A stretch of 64,000 nucleotides of DNA from Paludibacteraceae bacterium (GTDB lineage: Bacteria > Bacteroidota > Bacteroidia > Bacteroidales > Paludibacteraceae). The DNA lies in the NCBI GenBank assembly GCA_031292565.1, contig JARLGW010000010.1, positions 242,801-306,800 on the forward strand, in the 5' to 3' direction. This document shows, piece by piece, positions 8,913 to 17,069 of the stretch. The position numbers and the translations under genes were made by a program. Below the pieces are notes generated by a model that saw only the letters and a list, made by a program, of their open reading frames with translations, was not told the origin of the DNA and made no database searches. Within the stretch, counting starts at the first letter, position 1. Each line of letters starts with the position of its first letter.

Positions 8913-8986
8913 TAGCGAGAGGGGGACTTGAACCCCCGACCTCATGATTATGAATCATGCGCTCTAACCAGCTGAGCTACCTCGCC
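8913..8986 (-). tRNA. tRNA-Met (anticodon CAT)
   Basis: The minus strand folds as a complete cloverleaf: acceptor GGCGAGG with TCTCGCT, D-arm GCTC/GAGC, anticodon stem CATGA/TCATG around loop TTCATAA (anticodon CAT), variable loop AGGTC, and T-arm GGGGG TTCAAGT CCCCC. CCA is not encoded. It is elongator-type rather than initiator by sequence; a tRNA-Ile(CAT) read by lysidine modification cannot be fully excluded. A TATCTTTG promoter box lies at 9005-9012. Confidence 0.93.
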
Positions 8987-9004
8987 ATTCCTGTTTTGCG
9001 GCTG

Positions 9005-9012
9005 CAAAGATA
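9005..9012 (-). promoter_or_regulatory. tRNA-Met promoter -7 box (TATCTTTG)
   Basis: An exact TAnnTTTG match on the minus strand, 19 bp before the mature 5' end of the tRNA. Confidence 0.65.
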
Positions 9013-9091
9013 GTTATTTAAAGCGTTTACACAAACATTTTTAAAATAAAAAAGAAAGAAACTAATCAAAAACTCTTTCTTTTTTCACAAC

Positions 9092-10483
9092 TTAAATATT
9101 GGCAATACGCTTTATTTCTTCAATAACAGCCTGAGCAAATTTATTAGCCTGCTCTTCCGTTGGTGCTTCAGAATAAATGCGAATGATGGGCTCCGTGTTC
9201 GATTTACGCAAATGCACCCATCCTTGAGGAAAATCAATCTTCACCCCATCAATATCGTTGATCTGAAATTGTTTATAGCACCCTTTTATTACAGTTAAAA
9301 TGCCATCTACATCAATTTGAGGGGTTAACTCAATTTTATTTTTTGATATATAGTAAGCCGGATAAGTTGCCCGTAATTCAGATGTTTTTTTACCCGATTT
9401 TGCCAAATGAGTAAGGAATAAAGCTATGCCAACCAAGGCATCACGGCCATAATGGCTGGCGGGATAAATTACTCCACCATTTCCTTCGCCACCAATTACA
9501 CAGTTTGTCTGCTTCATGGCTGTAACTACATTTACTTCACCTACGGCCGAAGCGGTATAGGTGCAACCGTATTTCTCGGTTACATCACGCAAGGCACGTG
9601 TAGAGCTCATGTTTGAAGCCGTATTGCCCGGCGTATGAGCCAACACGTAGTCGGCTATCGCAACAAGCGTATATTCTTCACCAAACATGCTACCATCTTC
9701 GTTAATAATAGCCAATCTATCCACATCTGGGTCAACCACAAAACCCACATCAGCCTTAGCTGTTTTCATCAGATGAGATATCTCCGTTAAGTTTTCAGGT
9801 AACGGTTCAGGGTTATGAGCAAACAAGCCATTGGGCTCACAATTTAGTTTTTCTATTTGCTGCACACCCAACGCGTTCAACAACACCGGAAGGGCAAGAG
9901 CTCCTACAGAGTTAACGCAATCGATAGCCACTTTAAAGTTAGCTTTCTTTATAGCCTCAACATCCACCAGCTTTAGTTTCAGTACGCTGTCAATATGTTT
10001 CTGAGTGTAAGTAAAGTCTTCGGTAAGTTTACCTAGTTTATCCACTTCAGCAAACGACAAATCGTTAGAAGCAGCTATTTTGAGCACATCCTGCCCTTCG
10101 GCGGCATTAAGAAATTCGCCTTTTTCGTTGAGGAGTTTCAAGGCATTCCATTGTTTGGGGTTATGACTGGCCGTTAGTATTAATCCGCCACTGGCACCTT
10201 CCATCGTTACCGCAAGTTCGGTTGTAGGTGTGCTGGCCAACCCAATGTTTACCACATCGAAGCCCATACCAAGCAGGGTTCCGATAACTACATGGCTAAC
10301 CATTTCGCCGGACACACGAGCATCCCGGCCTACTACAATTTTATGGGATGTGTTTTTTACTGTTTTTTTGTTCCAGGTAGCATAAGCTGCCGTAAACTTT
10401 ACAATATCAAGAGGGTTTAAACCTTCATCCGTTTTTCCGCCAATAGTACCACGAATACCGGAAATAGATTTTATAAGTGTCAT
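9092..10483 (-). CDS. glmM: Phosphoglucosamine mutase
   Basis: 463 residues of the alpha-D-phosphohexomutase family. The active-site phosphoserine lies in TASHNP (about residue 102), the magnesium loop is DPDVDR (about 248-253), GEGNGGV (about 330) is the sugar-binding loop, and the C-terminal phosphate-binding segment reads KSNTEPIIRIY. This family converts glucosamine-6-phosphate to glucosamine-1-phosphate for peptidoglycan and LPS precursors. Bacteroidota enzymes of this length are annotated as GlmM, but phosphomannomutase activity cannot be excluded from sequence. It is downstream of the DUF4827 and FKBP lipoprotein genes on the same strand (27-bp gap), probably transcribed with them from thrA or from local promoters. 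Confidence 0.9.
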   Translation of the reverse strand: MTLIKSISGIRGTIGGKTDEGLNPLDIVKFTAAYATWNKKTVKNTSHKIVVGRDARVSGEMVSHVVIGTLLGMGFDVVNIGLASTPTTELAVTMEGASGGLILTASHNPKQWNALKLLNEKGEFLNAAEGQDVLKIAASNDLSFAEVDKLGKLTEDFTYTQKHIDSVLKLKLVDVEAIKKANFKVAIDCVNSVGALALPVLLNALGVQQIEKLNCEPNGLFAHNPEPLPENLTEISHLMKTAKADVGFVVDPDVDRLAIINEDGSMFGEEYTLVAIADYVLAHTPGNTASNMSSTRALRDVTEKYGCTYTASAVGEVNVVTAMKQTNCVIGGEGNGGVIYPASHYGRDALVGIALFLTHLAKSGKKTSELRATYPAYYISKNKIELTPQIDVDGILTVIKGCYKQFQINDIDGVKIDFPQGWVHLRKSNTEPIIRIYSEAPTEEQANKFAQAVIEEIKRIANI

Positions 10484-10510
10484 TCTGCTTAAAAATTTTA
10501 AAAATAGAGA

Positions 10511-11059
10511 TTAGTCGCCTAACTTTATTTTAAGATCATAAAAATATGGAATTACATTATTCACATCCGTTGTTGTACCCAACTTTGACGGAACAATAAG
10601 TTTAGCCACTGCATTGTTGTGTTTCATGTATTTAACCGCTTCATGAAAAGCTGTAGGAACCGTGGTTAGTGAGCTAACTTTATAATTAAACTCTAAAGGA
10701 TACGGATAATCTGCCGAAGTCCAGTCTTTTATTATTGTATCGGGAACCGCATCCAATGTTATTTTATTGTATCGGGAAATAATTAGTTGACCCGAAATTA
10801 CCGTAGCACTGCTTACTTCCCCTGTATCAACAATATGGATATATAAACCCGTTGAAGTTAAAAGATAATCCTTATCACCCCACACATTATTAGTCGGAGC
10901 TGAACTAATTACATTTATATTGTTTCGGGAAATATAACTGGAAATAGAGCTTTTCTCGGCTTTCAATAAATTTTCGTAGCTCGATGAATCGGACGAACAC
11001 GAAACAAACGTAACCAATACTGCTATTAACGAAAAAATGAATGAAAATATTTTTTTCAT
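10511..11059 (-). CDS. DUF4827-family lipoprotein
   Basis: 182 residues from the ATG at 11059; an upstream in-frame ATG at 11086 would put nine residues before the signal peptide and is less likely. The N-terminus MKKIFSFIFS ends in a lipobox, TFVSC. The mature part resembles DUF4827, a Bacteroidota lipoprotein family with an FKBP-like fold but no recognisable isomerase active site. Its function is unknown. It sits directly downstream of a true FKBP-type lipoprotein, so the two may act together in folding of envelope proteins; that is inference. Confidence 0.7.
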   Translation of the reverse strand: MKKIFSFIFSLIAVLVTFVSCSSDSSSYENLLKAEKSSISSYISRNNINVISSAPTNNVWGDKDYLLTSTGLYIHIVDTGEVSSATVISGQLIISRYNKITLDAVPDTIIKDWTSADYPYPLEFNYKVSSLTTVPTAFHEAVKYMKHNNAVAKLIVPSKLGTTTDVNNVIPYFYDLKIKLGD

Positions 11060-11152
11060 TTGTTTAAAATTATGGGTGAAAATCACGATTCAAATATCTG
11101 AAACTTTTACTAGGCAAAAAGATAGTTAATGTTAAATTTCAACTTATTATAC

Positions 11153-11689
11153 TTATTTAAGCTTAACGGATAATACTTTATAAACCAACGTTGCCCTTGG
11201 TGGAATTTTATTTGCATCACCCAGCATTCCATAAGCCAAATACGAAGGTATTATGAAAACGCCCTTACCTCCTTCTTTCAACATCGTAATCGCGTTATTA
11301 AATCCTCGTTGACGTTCATCTTTACCTACAATCATTTCTTTTGTATTTTTACCTGTGTAAGAATAACAAAAAGCACCTTGCAAGGTTTGCATCTCATATT
11401 CAACAAGAATTTTATCACCCTTTTCTATGCCATTACCTGTGCCTTGTTCGGTTATAACATACAAAAAGCCAAGATTTGATAATTTAAACGGAAAAGATGA
11501 ACTGTCCACATAAGATTTTATATCCTTATTTTCAACATCCGTCAACAATTTATTCAGCTTAATCATTTCGTTGGATGTGGAATCGCGCTGTACAAATTTA
11601 TTGGATGGAAGCTGAACTTTTTTTTCGCACGCGGCTAAAAAAAGAACAGATGCAAAAATTACAATTATATTTCTTATTAAACGATTCAT
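11153..11689 (-). CDS. FKBP-type peptidyl-prolyl isomerase lipoprotein
   Basis: 178 residues from the ATG at 11689 (a longer frame starting at 11749 overlaps thrA and lacks a signal sequence at its start). The signal peptide ends in the lipobox LFLAAC. The FKBP domain covers about residues 80-178: GDKILVEYEM, the helix-preceding GFNNAITMLKEGGKG, PSYLAYG and IPPRATLVYKV. It is expected to be anchored in the envelope and to speed proline isomerisation in exported proteins. GldI of gliding bacteria is a relative, but a gliding role is not implied. It lies 19 bp downstream of thrA. Confidence 0.85.
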   Translation of the reverse strand: MNRLIRNIIVIFASVLFLAACEKKVQLPSNKFVQRDSTSNEMIKLNKLLTDVENKDIKSYVDSSSFPFKLSNLGFLYVITEQGTGNGIEKGDKILVEYEMQTLQGAFCYSYTGKNTKEMIVGKDERQRGFNNAITMLKEGGKGVFIIPSYLAYGMLGDANKIPPRATLVYKVLSVKLK

Positions 11690-11708
11690 TTTACTTTGTA
11701 TTTTCCAA

Positions 11709-14141
11709 TCATCGAATGTTAGCAATACTAATAATATCGGCAAAAACACCGGCAGCGGTCACACTGGCTCCGGCTCCATAGCCTTTAATAATCATTGGAT
11801 GATCCAAATATCTTTCGGTGGTAATCATAATAATGTTATTGCTGCCTTCCAAGTTGTAGAATGGATGTTGCATACCCACAGCCTGAAGTCCAACAGAACA
11901 TTTTCCATCCTCCATTGTGGCCACAAAACGATATTTCTTGTTTTCGGCATCGAGCTGCTTACGGGTTTTATCAAACTCCTCGTCCATTTCATTAATGGTT
12001 TTCCAAAAGTCGTCTAGCGAACCTTCAAAATATTTATTCGGGATAAAGAGGTTTTTCTCCACATCGGCTTGTTCTACTCGATACCCTGCTTCGCGCGACA
12101 AAATAACCAACTTACGAATAACATCGGTTCCGCTCAAGTCAATACGAGGATCGGGCTCGGCAAAGCGAGCTTCTTTAGCCATCAATATTGCCTTACTAAA
12201 TGGGATGTCGGCACTAATGGTATTAAAAATAAAATTCAGCGTACCCGAAAGCACTGCTTCTATTTTCAATATTTTATCGCCAGAATTAATTAAGTTGTTT
12301 ATCGTATTTATAATAGGAAGCCCTGCACCCACATTTGTTTCAAACAGATATTTGATACCTTTCTTTCGTGACAGGTTTTTCAGCTCTTCATATTTTTCAT
12401 ATTCGGAGGATGCTGCAATTTTGTTAGCCGCAACCACGGATACATTATCCGAAAGCAAGTCTTTGTACAAGGAGGCAATTTGATAACTGGCTGTACAATC
12501 CACAAAAACGGAATTGAAAATATTCATTTCCAAGATGCCGTTTTTTATAATCTCAGGAGAAGCTGGAACTCCGTTTTGTTTAATTTCCTCTCTATAGCTA
12601 GCCAAGTCAATTCCTTCCCGTTTAAATAGCACCTTCTTTTCCTCTGCAATACCCACCACTTTCAGCTTCAAGCGGTTTTGCGCCATTAATTTCGGTTGTT
12701 GTTGCTTAATCTGGTCTAGCAATCCACCACCCACGGTACCTGTACCTACTAAAAAGATATTCAGTTCCTGATAATCGGTCAAGAAGAAAGATTCGTGAAT
12801 GATATTTAAAGCTTTTCGCAGTGATTTTGAATCCGTTACAAAAGATATATTCGTTTCAGAGGCCCCTTGTGCAATAGCAATTACATTGATACCATTCCGG
12901 CCCAACATTCCGAATAATTTACCTGAAATTCCGGGAATACGCTTCATGTTATCACCCACAATGGCAATGGTGGCCAAATCTTTTTCTTCTTTTACCCTAT
13001 TTATTTCGCCCATTTCTATTTCGGAAGCAAACTCTTTGCGAATAACTTCTACAGCTAAATCGGCTTCCGAATTTTTCATCCCCACGGAAATAGTATTCTC
13101 CGACGCGGCTTGCGAAATCATAATCGCGCTGATGCCCACGTCGGCCAAGGCACCGAATAAACGACGACTCACGCCGGTAACACCCACCATGCCTAAGCCT
13201 TGCATGGTAACCAAAGCCGTGTCGTTAATAGACGAAATACCTTTTATCGTTTTTTCCCCTTGGTTTTTATCTCTCGAAATAAAAGTTCCGGGAGCCGAAG
13301 GGTTGAACGTATTTTTAATAACTATCGGGATGTTCTTATGATATACGGGGAAAATAGTAGGCGGATAAATAACTTTTGCACCGAAATTACATAGCTCCAT
13401 AGCTTCCACGAAGCTCAACTTATCAATCACGTATGCTTTGCTAATTACACGAGGATCGGCAGTCATAAAGCCATTTACATCTGTCCAAATTTCCAACAGA
13501 TCGGCCTCCAACGTTGCAGCCAAAATAGCCGCGGTATAATCCGAGCCTCCTCGGCCTAGGTTAGTAATATGCTGTTTGTCTTTATCACTGGAAATAAAAC
13601 CGGCACAAACCGTTATTTTGGGGATGGTAACAAATTTTTCTCTGACTAATTTTCTTGTACTGTCAAAATCAAGCACATGTTTATTGAATTGAGTCGTGGT
13701 TTTAATAAAATCGGGAGAATAAGCATACTCTGCTCCTTCCAACACCTGACTTATAATGACTGACGACATTCTTTCGCCGTAACTTACAATTGCATCACTA
13801 ATGATTTGCGAAAGCTCGCGAGTTTGATATACGGTATGATAAACATTTAGAAGCTCTCCCAACAATTTTTTTATGGTAGCTGTAACGGTTTCTTTCTTCG
13901 TGGCGGGTATTACACCCTCGATCACTTCCATGTGCCGGGCATCAATTGCTTCAAACTCCTTCGTGTAGGACGAATCACCTTCGCAGGCTAATTTTGAAAC
14001 GGCTATCAGCTTATCGGTTAATCCGCCCAAAGCAGACACAACTACTATTACAGACTCCTGTTCTCCCTCAACTATTTGTTTTACATTAAGAATGCTGTTT
14101 ACGGAACCTACGGATGTTCCGCCAAATTTCATTACCTTCAT
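11709..14141 (-). CDS. thrA: Bifunctional aspartate kinase / homoserine dehydrogenase
   Basis: 810 residues. The N-terminal aspartokinase domain (about 1-290) opens with VMKFGGTSVGS and has GRGGSDYTA. Two ACT domains (about 310-450) are likely sites of feedback control by threonine. The homoserine dehydrogenase begins with the Rossmann loop VGTGTVGGGL near residue 460 and contains VAANK and AEPDPRIDLSG. It catalyses the first and third steps of the aspartate pathway towards threonine, methionine and (partly) lysine. A near-consensus TACCTTTA box at 14197-14204 could be its promoter. It is the first gene of a leftward cluster with the two folding-related lipoproteins and glmM. Confidence 0.96.
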   Translation of the reverse strand: MKVMKFGGTSVGSVNSILNVKQIVEGEQESVIVVVSALGGLTDKLIAVSKLACEGDSSYTKEFEAIDARHMEVIEGVIPATKKETVTATIKKLLGELLNVYHTVYQTRELSQIISDAIVSYGERMSSVIISQVLEGAEYAYSPDFIKTTTQFNKHVLDFDSTRKLVREKFVTIPKITVCAGFISSDKDKQHITNLGRGGSDYTAAILAATLEADLLEIWTDVNGFMTADPRVISKAYVIDKLSFVEAMELCNFGAKVIYPPTIFPVYHKNIPIVIKNTFNPSAPGTFISRDKNQGEKTIKGISSINDTALVTMQGLGMVGVTGVSRRLFGALADVGISAIMISQAASENTISVGMKNSEADLAVEVIRKEFASEIEMGEINRVKEEKDLATIAIVGDNMKRIPGISGKLFGMLGRNGINVIAIAQGASETNISFVTDSKSLRKALNIIHESFFLTDYQELNIFLVGTGTVGGGLLDQIKQQQPKLMAQNRLKLKVVGIAEEKKVLFKREGIDLASYREEIKQNGVPASPEIIKNGILEMNIFNSVFVDCTASYQIASLYKDLLSDNVSVVAANKIAASSEYEKYEELKNLSRKKGIKYLFETNVGAGLPIINTINNLINSGDKILKIEAVLSGTLNFIFNTISADIPFSKAILMAKEARFAEPDPRIDLSGTDVIRKLVILSREAGYRVEQADVEKNLFIPNKYFEGSLDDFWKTINEMDEEFDKTRKQLDAENKKYRFVATMEDGKCSVGLQAVGMQHPFYNLEGSNNIIMITTERYLDHPMIIKGYGAGASVTAAGVFADIISIANIR

Positions 14142-14302
14142 TCGTATAAATCTAGATGTTTAATTTACTATTTTCTACTGCTTTTCAAAAAGTGTGTAAA
14201 GGTACTATTTTATTGTAAAAACAAGGGGGAGGGATTTGAATATTTAGAAAAGATTTGCAGGATTGATGAATTTTAGCTTATTTTGCAGCTCCAAATTCAC
14301 AA

Positions 14303-14376
14303 GGTCGGGTAGCTCAGCTGGATAGAGCAACAGCCTTCTAAGCTGTGGGTCATGGGTTCGAATCCCATCCTGATCA
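14303..14376 (+). tRNA. tRNA-Arg (anticodon TCT)
   Basis: Complete cloverleaf: acceptor GGTCGGG with CCTGATC (two G-U pairs), D-arm GCTC/GAGC, anticodon stem ACAGC/GCTGT around CTTCTAA (anticodon TCT), and T-arm ATGGG TTCGAAT CCCAT. CCA is not encoded. Its 3' part from the anticodon stem on is repeated exactly at 25306-25351, so this gene is the insertion site of an integrative element and its 3' half is now supplied by the element. Confidence 0.96.
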
Positions 14377-14377
14377 C
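14332..14377. repeat. Left attachment repeat (46 bp) inside tRNA-Arg
   Basis: Identical over 46 bp to 25306-25351. It starts in the 5' anticodon stem and runs one base past the discriminator base. Outside it the two flanks differ at once. Confidence 0.92.
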
Positions 14378-14384
14378 GTTTAAT

Positions 14385-14418
14385 ATAGCCACTTACAAGC
14401 GTTTTTGTAAATGGCTAT
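14385..14418 (+). terminator. Terminator for tRNA-Arg supplied by the element
   Basis: A 14-bp hairpin, ATAGCCACTTACAA with TTGTAAATGGCTAT (one mismatch), is followed by TTTTTATTTG. It lies 8 bp after the tRNA, on the element side of the left repeat. The chromosome's own terminator was displaced to 25352-25386. Confidence 0.75.
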
Positions 14419-14422
14419 TTTT

Positions 14423-14452
14423 ATTTGCAACAAACATACAACAAACAAGTAT
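14423..14452. promoter_or_regulatory. Left integrase arm-type site
   Basis: 30 bp matching 25158-25187 at 28 positions, in direct orientation, with two internal CAACAAAC units. It lies 45 bp inside the left repeat. Position and repeat structure fit an arm-binding site for the element's tyrosine recombinase. Confidence 0.6.
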
Positions 14453-14548
14453 TGTCTAAGTTATGAAACTGCACCCTCAAAAATAGTTATCATATTGAGG
14501 ATAGTTACTACATGTTTTCTTACCTTTCGGAAACCAAAATTAAAGCTT

Positions 14549-14724
14549 ATGAAATTTGGATTAAGAACGCCTTCAATAAACAAAAGGATAGCCGCCAGAA
14601 TTTCGGAGAAACGTACGTTCGACAAAATTTAAGTGGTAAAGTTCCTTTGGGGACGGGATGGGGAACTAATTCCAAGAAAGCAGCATACAATAAGGTTTAT
14701 AATAAAACATCGTTTGATAGATGA
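14549..14724 (+). pseudogene. Small frameshifted hypothetical gene
   Basis: One frame from ATG 14549 reads MKFGLRTPSINKRIAAR and stops at 14630-14632. The next frame over continues NLSGKVPLGTGWGTNSKKAA, then YNKVYNKTSF, and stops at 14722-14724. Joined by a frameshift near 14625 they give a basic protein of about 58 residues. From memory this resembles short proteins seen on Bacteroidota mobile elements (FGxRxPSxKKRxxAR at the start, GWxxNPKKAAYNxxYNxTT at the end). No function is known. Either intact frame alone could also be expressed. Confidence 0.4.
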
Positions 14725-14815
14725 GGTCGAAAATAAATTTTGCGCTGAACTTTTACAAAACTCTAAATTAAATTTATCTTTGAAGTAATTATTAAAAAGT
14801 GTCTATTATTCTTTT

Positions 14816-14979
14816 GTTATAAAAGTCAACTTTGTTTTGCAGACAAACAGCACTATGAATCGAAGCATAGAACAAACCAACTTAGCAAAGCTACAAAAAC
14901 GAAACAAGGGCTAATGCAAGATTTATTAACCGAAAAAGCAAGAGTAAAAAACAAAACGTATGAGTTACAAAATACCTGA
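14816..14979 (+). pseudogene. Type I restriction specificity subunit (hsdS) C-terminal remnant, frameshifted
   Basis: The frame through 14855 reads NRSIEQTNLAKLQKRNKG and meets a stop at 14912-14914. The adjacent frame continues LMQDLLTEKARVK and ends at 14977-14979, overlapping the start of the Fic gene. Joined, the two match the usual end of HsdS proteins (a helix, then K-x-GLMQDLLTGKxRV). Only about 50 codons survive. Fic genes often sit right after hsdS inside type I restriction operons of Bacteroidota, so this is probably the stump of a former restriction locus from which Fic was carried over. Confidence 0.6.
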
Positions 14980-16075
14980 TTTGCCATTAGGCTTCGAAGT
15001 CGAAACCAAAGCGGTGCTTAAGCAAACCATTGAAGCAAACAAGCGGTTGGCAGAACTAAAAGGTGTGGTAAAAACAATGCCAAATGCGTCTATTCTTATC
15101 AATACACTGGCTTTGCAGGAAGCAAAAGACAGTTCGGCTATTGAGAGTATCATTACCACTCACGACGAACTGTACAAAGCAGAATTACTTGTGCAACAAT
15201 TTACAAATGCCGGAGCAAAAGAAGTACAAACCTATGCAGAGGCTTTAAAAAAAGGTTTTGAGATGGTATCAAAAAAGCATTTACTTACCAATAATGCGAT
15301 AATTGAAATTTTCAGAAATGTAAAACTAAATAATGCTGGGTTTAGGGTCACACCTGGAACAACACTTAAAAATGAACGAACTCAAGAGATTGTTTATGAG
15401 CCACCTCAAAGCATTGACTATATTCAAAATTATATGTCTAATCTTGAAAAGTTTATCAATGACAACACAATAAGCGATTTAGACCCTTTGGTGAAAATGG
15501 CTATTATTCACCACCAGTTTGAAAGTATTCATCCATTTAGCGATGGAAATGGACGCACTGGGCGTATTATTAATATCCTTTATTTAGTACAACAGGGTCT
15601 TTTGGATTTACCTGTACTATACTTAAGCCGATATGTTATCAAAAATAAAGCGAAGTATTATGAGTTACTTCAAAAAGTGAGAGATGAGCAAGCATGGGAA
15701 GAGTGGATATTATTTATACTTAAAGGAGTTGAAGTAACCGCTATCGAAACAATTAACCTTGTAGAAGGTGTTAAAAAACTAATGGCTCAATTTAAAACGG
15801 AAATTCGGGATAATTTGACGAAAATTTATTCACAGGATTTACTCAACAATTTGTTCCGTCACCCCTATACTCGTATCGAATTTGTCATGAAAGAGCTTTC
15901 AATAAGCCGACCAACTGCAAGTTCTTACCTAAAACAATTAGAAACAAGGGGATTAGTTGCAAAAGTAAAATTGGGCAGGGAAAATTTTTATTTAAACGAG
16001 AAATTATTTGATTTATTAATCAATGCTTTCCATTTGGATACAGAGGTTGTCGACTCAATAGACTCAAACGGATAA
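14960..16075 (+). CDS. Fic-family AMP-transferase with C-terminal winged helix
   Basis: 371 residues. The Fic catalytic motif HPFSDGNGRTGR starts at His 191, preceded by the usual helix ending FESI. An N-terminal inhibitory-helix motif of the (S/T)xxxE type is seen in DSSAIESI (about residues 56-63), with Ser instead of the usual Gly/Asn after the Glu, as in class II self-inhibited Fic proteins. The C-terminus (about 290-360) is a winged helix (VMKELSISRPTASSYLKQLE). Fic proteins usually transfer AMP to Ser/Thr/Tyr of target proteins. The target is unknown; the winged helix suggests autoregulation or a DNA-linked target. The gene overlaps the end of an hsdS remnant. A TATCTTTG box at 14775-14782 may drive it. 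Confidence 0.9.
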   Translation: MSYKIPDLPLGFEVETKAVLKQTIEANKRLAELKGVVKTMPNASILINTLALQEAKDSSAIESIITTHDELYKAELLVQQFTNAGAKEVQTYAEALKKGFEMVSKKHLLTNNAIIEIFRNVKLNNAGFRVTPGTTLKNERTQEIVYEPPQSIDYIQNYMSNLEKFINDNTISDLDPLVKMAIIHHQFESIHPFSDGNGRTGRIINILYLVQQGLLDLPVLYLSRYVIKNKAKYYELLQKVRDEQAWEEWILFILKGVEVTAIETINLVEGVKKLMAQFKTEIRDNLTKIYSQDLLNNLFRHPYTRIEFVMKELSISRPTASSYLKQLETRGLVAKVKLGRENFYLNEKLFDLLINAFHLDTEVVDSIDSNG

Positions 16076-16134
16076 TGTGTAAAGAAAATCGCATTTCTTT
16101 TACATATCTTGCATAATGTGTAAAGAAAATCGCA
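16072..16134. repeat. 22-bp direct repeats at the end of the Fic gene
   Basis: The 22 bases starting ATAATGTGTAAAG and ending AAATCGCA occur exactly at 16072-16093 and 16113-16134 (period 41 bp). The segment between them contains TTTCTTTTACAT, partly complementary to the repeat. The first copy overlaps the Fic stop codon. Possible protein-binding iterons or traces of a recombination event. Confidence 0.6.
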
Positions 16135-16150
16135 AAATCTTTCCATATAC

Positions 16151-16182
16151 AAAAAGAGCCTCAACGGTAAGGATGAGGCTCT
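16151..16182 (-). terminator. Terminator of the secreted endonuclease gene
   Basis: Perfect 9-bp stem AGAGCCTCA / TGAGGCTCT. Read on the minus strand it is followed by TTTTTG. It lies just past the stop codon of the gene at 16196-16768 and between convergent genes. Confidence 0.75.
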
Positions 16183-16195
16183 GAAGTGTATTTTT

Positions 16196-16768
16196 TCAGG
16201 GTTGTAGAAATGAGGATAACGGCAAATTGCTTTTCTCGTTCTTTAGTTGGTAATATTCAACCTTTTTTGACGGGTAAAAGGTTATTTTCTTGTAAAACAA
16301 AGTTGGTACGTTAACGGCTCCTATCTTTTTTAAATCAGTAGTCAATATTCCGCTTTCTACAACAAGGCTATCATTCCCCACAAGTGATTTTCTACAATAT
16401 GTTTCAAGTTTTTTCCAAATTCCACGGTTAAAAGCGGCTAGTTGTGGTGTCATGTTCGTCATTACGAAACAATCGCTTTCCGTTTGTTGTGAATAATTGG
16501 CATCGTTGGCCGGGATTAAATGGCCACGGTCGTAACCTGTCGGGTAATTATAAGGAACGGCGCAAAGTTCTAATGAATCGACATGAAATTTACCTTTCCT
16601 TTCGTATGCTTTTCCCGGATGAGGCTTAATGGTTTCAACTGCCTTTATAGGCAAACAAATAGCCTCATCGAAATAGACGGTTCCGAAGCTGTATTTTAGT
16701 TCCTTTACCTGTCCAAAAGCTGAAATAAAAAGGAATAAAATACTGATTAACAATATATTTCTTTTCAT
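16196..16768 (-). CDS. Secreted DNA/RNA non-specific endonuclease (NUC1 family)
   Basis: 190 residues with a signal peptide (MKRNILLISI to SAFGQ). The beta-beta-alpha-metal active site shows DRGHLIPAND (catalytic His near residue 84) and TNMTPQLAAFNRGIW (metal-ligand Asn of the last motif). Members cut DNA and RNA without sequence preference in the periplasm or outside the cell, for scavenging nucleotides, biofilm DNA or competition. At 190 residues it is slightly short for the family, but both key motifs are present. It is a cargo gene of the tRNA-Arg element, divergent from nothing and with its own terminator. Confidence 0.85.
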   Translation of the reverse strand: MKRNILLISILFLFISAFGQVKELKYSFGTVYFDEAICLPIKAVETIKPHPGKAYERKGKFHVDSLELCAVPYNYPTGYDRGHLIPANDANYSQQTESDCFVMTNMTPQLAAFNRGIWKKLETYCRKSLVGNDSLVVESGILTTDLKKIGAVNVPTLFYKKITFYPSKKVEYYQLKNEKSNLPLSSFLQP

Positions 16769-16952
16769 ACGCTTGTTTTTTTAAATAACAAATGTGCTAT
16801 CTGCTTTGTTTTTTTAAGTAGGCATAGATAAGATTAGTCTCATCAATTTAAAGAGCTAGTTATAAGTGTTTTCATACTCAAAAAGGCTGTAATTGCATGG
16901 GTAGGGATAATATTATACTTGGAATAACAACAATCTCAATATTAACGATTAC

Positions 16953-16983
16953 GAAAAAAAGCCGCTCCTTTCCAAGCGGCTTT
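16953..16983 (-). terminator. Terminator downstream of the LRR protein gene
   Basis: Perfect 9-bp stem AAAGCCGCT / AGCGGCTTT. Read on the minus strand it is followed by TTTTTTTCG. It lies about 90 bp past the LRR gene. An AGCGGCTTT-TGTGATTA fragment recurs near 19118-19132. Confidence 0.7.
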
Positions 16984-17069
16984 CTGTGATTAGTCATATA
17001 GTCAAGATTTTATTTTCAACTAGATAAACAAACAATTTTTCTCGCATTGAGAAAATAAATTTCCTTATA

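Noticed and set aside
11917..13341. Two long plus-strand open frames (188 and 180 codons) inside thrA
   Set aside because: They lie wholly within the conserved aspartokinase/homoserine dehydrogenase gene and have no family match by eye.
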